Source: Verrucomicrobiaceae bacterium TMED86
GTDB lineage: Bacteria > Verrucomicrobiota > Verrucomicrobiia > Verrucomicrobiales > Akkermansiaceae
Direction: 5' to 3'
Length of the DNA stretch: 36,131 nt
NCBI GenBank assembly: GCA_002172625.1
Contig: NHEN01000025.1
Coordinates: forward strand, 1-36,131
Shown: positions 33,236 to 36,131 of the stretch, in pieces
How the letters are laid out: each line of letters starts with the position of its first letter
How positions within the stretch are numbered: position 1 is the stretch's first letter
Position numbers and translations under genes: made by a program
The notes under the pieces: generated by a model
The model's database searches: none
What the model was told of the DNA's origin: nothing
What the model saw: the letters and a program-made list of their open reading frames with translations, nothing else

Positions 33236-33976
33236 ATGGAGATTCGCGAACTCAGAAAGAGTTTTGGCTCGCAGGAGGTCTTGCATGGGATTGACCTGGA
33301 TATTCATCGGGGGGAAACCCTGGTCCTGCTGGGTGGATCGGGATGCGGGAAGTCCGTCTTGATGAAGCATATGACCGGGCTCCTTCAGCCGGACTCTGGA
33401 ACGGTCAGTCTGGAGGGGAAGTTGATCTCAGGATCCAGTGAGCGCGAATTGACCTGGGCCCGGCGAAAGATTGCCATGATGTTTCAAAGTGGGGCTCTTT
33501 TCGACTCATTGACCGTGGGTGAAAATATCGCCTTCCCGCTTCGCGAAGCCGGGATCAAGGATGAGGCGGAGGTTGAAAGAAGAGTGGGCGAGGCGCTTGA
33601 GATTGTGAAATTGAAAGGTCAGCGGGCCAAGAGGCCCTCGGAGCTTTCCGGAGGGATGCGGAAACGGGTCGCCCTGGCCCGGGCGGTGGTGGAGAAACCG
33701 TGTTGCGTGCTTTACGACGAGCCGCATGCGGGTCTCGATCCGGTGACCGGAGATTCCATTGATCATTTGATTAAGGAACTGGAAAAGGAGCATGGCATTA
33801 CCAATGTGGTGATTACACATGAAATACGGAGCGTTTTCCGTATCGCCACGCGGGTGGTTTTTTTGAAGGATGGCTTGATTTACTGGGAAGGAACGCCCGA
33901 AGCCTTGAAAAAGACAGGCGACCCGGAATTACAAAATTTCATCGAAGGGCGCTCCGAAAAATCCGCTCATTTGTGA
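33236..33976 (+). CDS. mlaF: MlaF-type ABC transporter ATP-binding protein
   Basis: The 246-residue ATPase has Walker A (LLGGSGCGKSVLMKHM), the Q-loop (MMFQSGALFDSLTVGENIAFPL, typical of MlaF), the ABC signature LSGGMRKRVALARA, Walker B (CCVLYDEPHAGLDP) and the switch histidine (VVITHEI). It should energise phospholipid transport with MlaE and MlaD. The threonine usual in DEPTAGLD is a histidine here. AGGGAG lies 8 nt before the ATG at 33236, favouring it over the GTG at 33218 in the ORF track. mlaD follows after 38 nt; the only mlaE seen is at 16.3-17.1 kb. Confidence 0.93.
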   Translation: MEIRELRKSFGSQEVLHGIDLDIHRGETLVLLGGSGCGKSVLMKHMTGLLQPDSGTVSLEGKLISGSSERELTWARRKIAMMFQSGALFDSLTVGENIAFPLREAGIKDEAEVERRVGEALEIVKLKGQRAKRPSELSGGMRKRVALARAVVEKPCCVLYDEPHAGLDPVTGDSIDHLIKELEKEHGITNVVITHEIRSVFRIATRVVFLKDGLIYWEGTPEALKKTGDPELQNFIEGRSEKSAHL

Positions 33977-34014
33977 TTTGAGCTTTTCGGGATTCCCGAC
34001 GACAATCAAGAAGG

Positions 34015-35013
34015 ATGGCAGGATCTCTACAACGAAACGAAACACTAGTCGGCCTGTTTGTCTTCGTGGGGCTGGCGCTGTTGGCGGCATTGGTCCTCTT
34101 GTTCGGGAATGCCCGTGATTGGTTTAAGGATCGCTACGAGCTGAAAGTCTACTTTGATGAAGCCTCGGGAGTGATCGAAGGAAGTGCGGTGCGATTTCGT
34201 GGTGCCAAGGTGGGGCTGGTGGAGGAGAAGCCGCAGCTAACTTCGGAGGGGAAAGTGATGATCGTGTTAGCGATTGAGGAGCAGTACCAGATCCCCGAAG
34301 GGTCACGATTTCAGGTCGGACAGGCCAGTTTGTTGGGGGATAAGGAGATTTTGATCACTCCGCCGGGCGAAGTGTCGGGGGGAAACATTGACGCAGATGC
34401 CGAGATATCCGGAACCTCGGGTGGGGGGCTTGAACAGTTGCAGGATGATGCCACCGAAGTTGCCAAAGAGATGCGCTTGTTAGTGAAGGAAGCGCGTATT
34501 GCTTTGGAAGCCGTTGAGGTTTCGATTCGGGATATTCGCACCGTTGCTTCAAAGTTGAATCAAGGGCTGAATACGGTGAATGCGAAATTACTCTCAGACG
34601 AGAACCTAGACCATTTGAGTCAGTCGTTGGCTAATTTTGAGCGGGCGACGGCAGCGGCTGAAAAGTTGGGGGCGAAATTTGATCCTGCGTTGGAAGAGGC
34701 CCGGGCCGCATTTGCCGAAGTGAAGACCGCAGCGCAGAGTGTTCGGACCATTGCGGGGAATGTGGAGCCGGCTCTGGAAAGTGTTCCGGAAGTTCTCGCA
34801 TCGATTGAGCGGACCTCTGATCAAGCGAGCGCGGCGATTGAGAAGGTGCAATCGGGTGACGGGGCTCTGGGAGCGCTGGCCTATGACAGGGAGACGAAGG
34901 AGGACCTGCAGTCGTTCATCAAGAATCTTAAGAAGAATGGCATTCTTCGTTACCGGGACGAGGAGAGCAAAGAAGACGATCCCCGTGACCGTTTCCGGGG
35001 GCGCCGTAGATAG
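34015..35013 (+). CDS. mlaD: MlaD-type MCE-domain protein
   Basis: The 332-residue protein has one N-terminal transmembrane helix (TLVGLFVFVGLALLAALVLLFG) followed by an MCE domain (YELKVYFDEASGVIEGSAVRFRGAKVGLVEE … VGQASLLGDKEILITPPG). MCE proteins form rings that carry lipids across the periplasm. The rest is a long helical stretch with repeated small and charged residues (LSQSLANFERATAAAEKLGAKF…SVPEVLASIERTSDQASAAIEKV), as in long-tailed MCE proteins, and a basic C-terminus. It lacks the other transporter genes downstream; nnr follows after 8 nt. Confidence 0.9.
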   Translation: MAGSLQRNETLVGLFVFVGLALLAALVLLFGNARDWFKDRYELKVYFDEASGVIEGSAVRFRGAKVGLVEEKPQLTSEGKVMIVLAIEEQYQIPEGSRFQVGQASLLGDKEILITPPGEVSGGNIDADAEISGTSGGGLEQLQDDATEVAKEMRLLVKEARIALEAVEVSIRDIRTVASKLNQGLNTVNAKLLSDENLDHLSQSLANFERATAAAEKLGAKFDPALEEARAAFAEVKTAAQSVRTIAGNVEPALESVPEVLASIERTSDQASAAIEKVQSGDGALGALAYDRETKEDLQSFIKNLKKNGILRYRDEESKEDDPRDRFRGRRR

Positions 35014-35021
35014 CAAATTTT

Positions 35022-36131
35022 ATGATCACCTGCCGGGGAATCTTGGAAATTGAGAGCCGGGTATTCCGGACAGGGATTTCGGCAGAGACCTTGATGGAGA
35101 AAGTTGGTCGTCGCATGGCCCGGGTGATCTTACGGGATCACCCAATTTCGGGGCGAGTCGAGGCCTATTTGGGGAAAGGTCATAATGCCGGAGACGCCCT
35201 GGTGGTCTTACGGGTTTTGAAGCAAGAGGGATGGCAGGTTTCGGTAAAGTTGGCTTTTCCTGAGACCGAGATGGCAGTGCTGACCCGAAAGAAATTGCGG
35301 GAGCTGGGTGAGTTGGGCAGTGACCATGGTTTTCGCCGAGGCCCCCATCTTTTGCTGGATGGAATGTTGGGAATCGGAACCGAGGGAAGCTTGCGGGAGC
35401 CGCTGCTGGGGATGGCGGAAGAGATGAACGAGCGTCGGTTGAATTCTGGTGCGCGAGTGGTTGCGATGGATATTCCTACGGGTCTGGATGCTGACACGGG
35501 CGGGGAAGGAGCAGTTGTCGCGGACCTGACCCTGACCGTGGGAATTCCCAAATTAGGGTTGGTGGCAGATTCCGCGACGGATTTTGTCGGACGTTTGGAG
35601 CTAATTGAAGTGGAGGAATTGCCTCTGCCCGAAGAGGGTGATCGGCTCATCTCCCGTCAATTTCTTCGGCCTCGTCCGTTTTCTTTTCACAAAGGGCAAG
35701 CTGGTCGGGTAGGGATTATTGCGGGATCTCCGGGCTTGTTGGGTGCGGCGGCCTTGGCGTGTCACGGGGCATTGAGAGGAGGCGCGGGTTTGATCACTTT
35801 GTGGGCGGAGAAGGAATTGCTGTCGGACTTGAGGGCAATGGTTTCTCCCGAGGTGATGATTCGGGAGTTGGGAGACGATTGGGCTGAGGTGTGTCAGTTG
35901 AATCCTGATGCCCTGGTGATTGGGCCCGGGTTGGGGAGTGATTGTTCGGATTCGTTGTTTCGCCTATTGGAGAAGAATCAACCTCCAACGGTTTTGGATG
36001 CGGACGCATTGAATCTGATCGCCACTCACGAGCGACAGGATTTGTTAGGCGCAAATATACTGGCAACGCCTCATCTGGGGGAGATGGCGCGGCTTCATTC
36101 AGTTGAGGGTGCCCGCGCCGAAATTGCCCGA
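35022..36131 (+). CDS. nnr: Bifunctional NAD(P)H-hydrate epimerase / ADP-dependent dehydratase, truncated by the window end
   Basis: The frame is open from the ATG at 35022 to the last base (370 codons, no stop), so it is absent from the ORF track. Nnr repairs hydrated NADH and NADPH. Residues about 1-200 are the YjeF_N epimerase: YLGKGHNAGDALVVLRVL (the usual NNGGDG is HNAGDA), LLDGMLGIGTEGSLREPL and VAMDIPTGLDADTGG. From about 215 the dehydratase domain begins: FHKGQAGRVGIIAGSPGLLGAAALACHGALRGGAGLITL, LVIGPGLGSD, VLDADALNLIA and ATPHLGEMARL. The C-terminal GSGDxLxG motif lies beyond the window. No Shine-Dalgarno is seen; it probably shares the mlaFD transcript. Confidence 0.92.
   Translation, partial: MITCRGILEIESRVFRTGISAETLMEKVGRRMARVILRDHPISGRVEAYLGKGHNAGDALVVLRVLKQEGWQVSVKLAFPETEMAVLTRKKLRELGELGSDHGFRRGPHLLLDGMLGIGTEGSLREPLLGMAEEMNERRLNSGARVVAMDIPTGLDADTGGEGAVVADLTLTVGIPKLGLVADSATDFVGRLELIEVEELPLPEEGDRLISRQFLRPRPFSFHKGQAGRVGIIAGSPGLLGAAALACHGALRGGAGLITLWAEKELLSDLRAMVSPEVMIRELGDDWAEVCQLNPDALVIGPGLGSDCSDSLFRLLEKNQPPTVLDADALNLIATHERQDLLGANILATPHLGEMARLHSVEGARAEIAR

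Overview
The window looks like chromosomal DNA of a Verrucomicrobiota bacterium, probably class Verrucomicrobiae. This is inferred from a giant pilin-like protein resembling 'Verru_Chthon cassette protein A', a planctomycete-type cytochrome/DUF1592 gene next to a Tat-exported DUF1552 gene, an FG-GAP repeat protein, and many starts without a Shine-Dalgarno. I see no rRNA, tRNA, insertion sequence, phage gene or CRISPR array. Nearly all of the window is coding.

Layout. 1-3.4 kb: the tail of an unknown + strand gene, then on the - strand moaE, a MobA-MoaD fusion and nadB (molybdopterin and NAD synthesis). 3.4-7.3 kb: the + strand DUF1592 and DUF1552 pair. 7.3-10 kb: small envelope genes (lipoproteins, a CAP-domain protein, a VanZ-like protein) and the pseudouridine synthase rluE. 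10-15 kb: pyruvate dehydrogenase, with E1 alpha/beta split from E2 by a divergent gene pair whose shared control region is rich in inverted repeats. 15.1-16.3 kb: an FG-GAP protein whose frame is interrupted by one in-frame TGA. 16.3-21.3 kb: a - strand operon of a GalU-like protein, a 1104-residue sugar kinase/UDP-sugar pyrophosphorylase fusion and an MlaE permease. 21.3-21.8 kb: a non-coding stretch with nested inverted repeats. 21.8-22.6 kb: an Ogt-type alkyltransferase with an N-terminal extension. 22.8-30.6 kb: a same-direction block of the cassette A protein, two tandem paralogous exported proteins, and two tandem thioredoxin-fold proteins that lack CxxC. 30.6-33.1 kb: a lipoprotein, a DUF3147-like membrane protein and a BaiN/HI0933-like flavoprotein. 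33.2-36.1 kb: mlaF, mlaD and the start of nnr.

Functional links. MoaE and the MoaD part of the fusion should form molybdopterin synthase. PdhA, PdhB and PdhC make pyruvate dehydrogenase; no E3 is present. MlaE (17 kb) and MlaF/MlaD (33-35 kb) should form one lipid transporter although they sit about 16 kb apart.

The most striking observation is the FG-GAP gene. TGA at codon 98 sits in W-TGA-C, repeats of the same type lie on both sides in one frame, and a compact hairpin with a GGU loop and a bulge follows at the spacing of a bacterial SECIS element. This suggests an FG-GAP selenoprotein; the alternative is a nonsense mutation or sequencing error. Second in interest is the 22.8-30.6 kb block, a possible envelope or pseudopilus module built from an orphan cassette A protein and two duplicated gene pairs.
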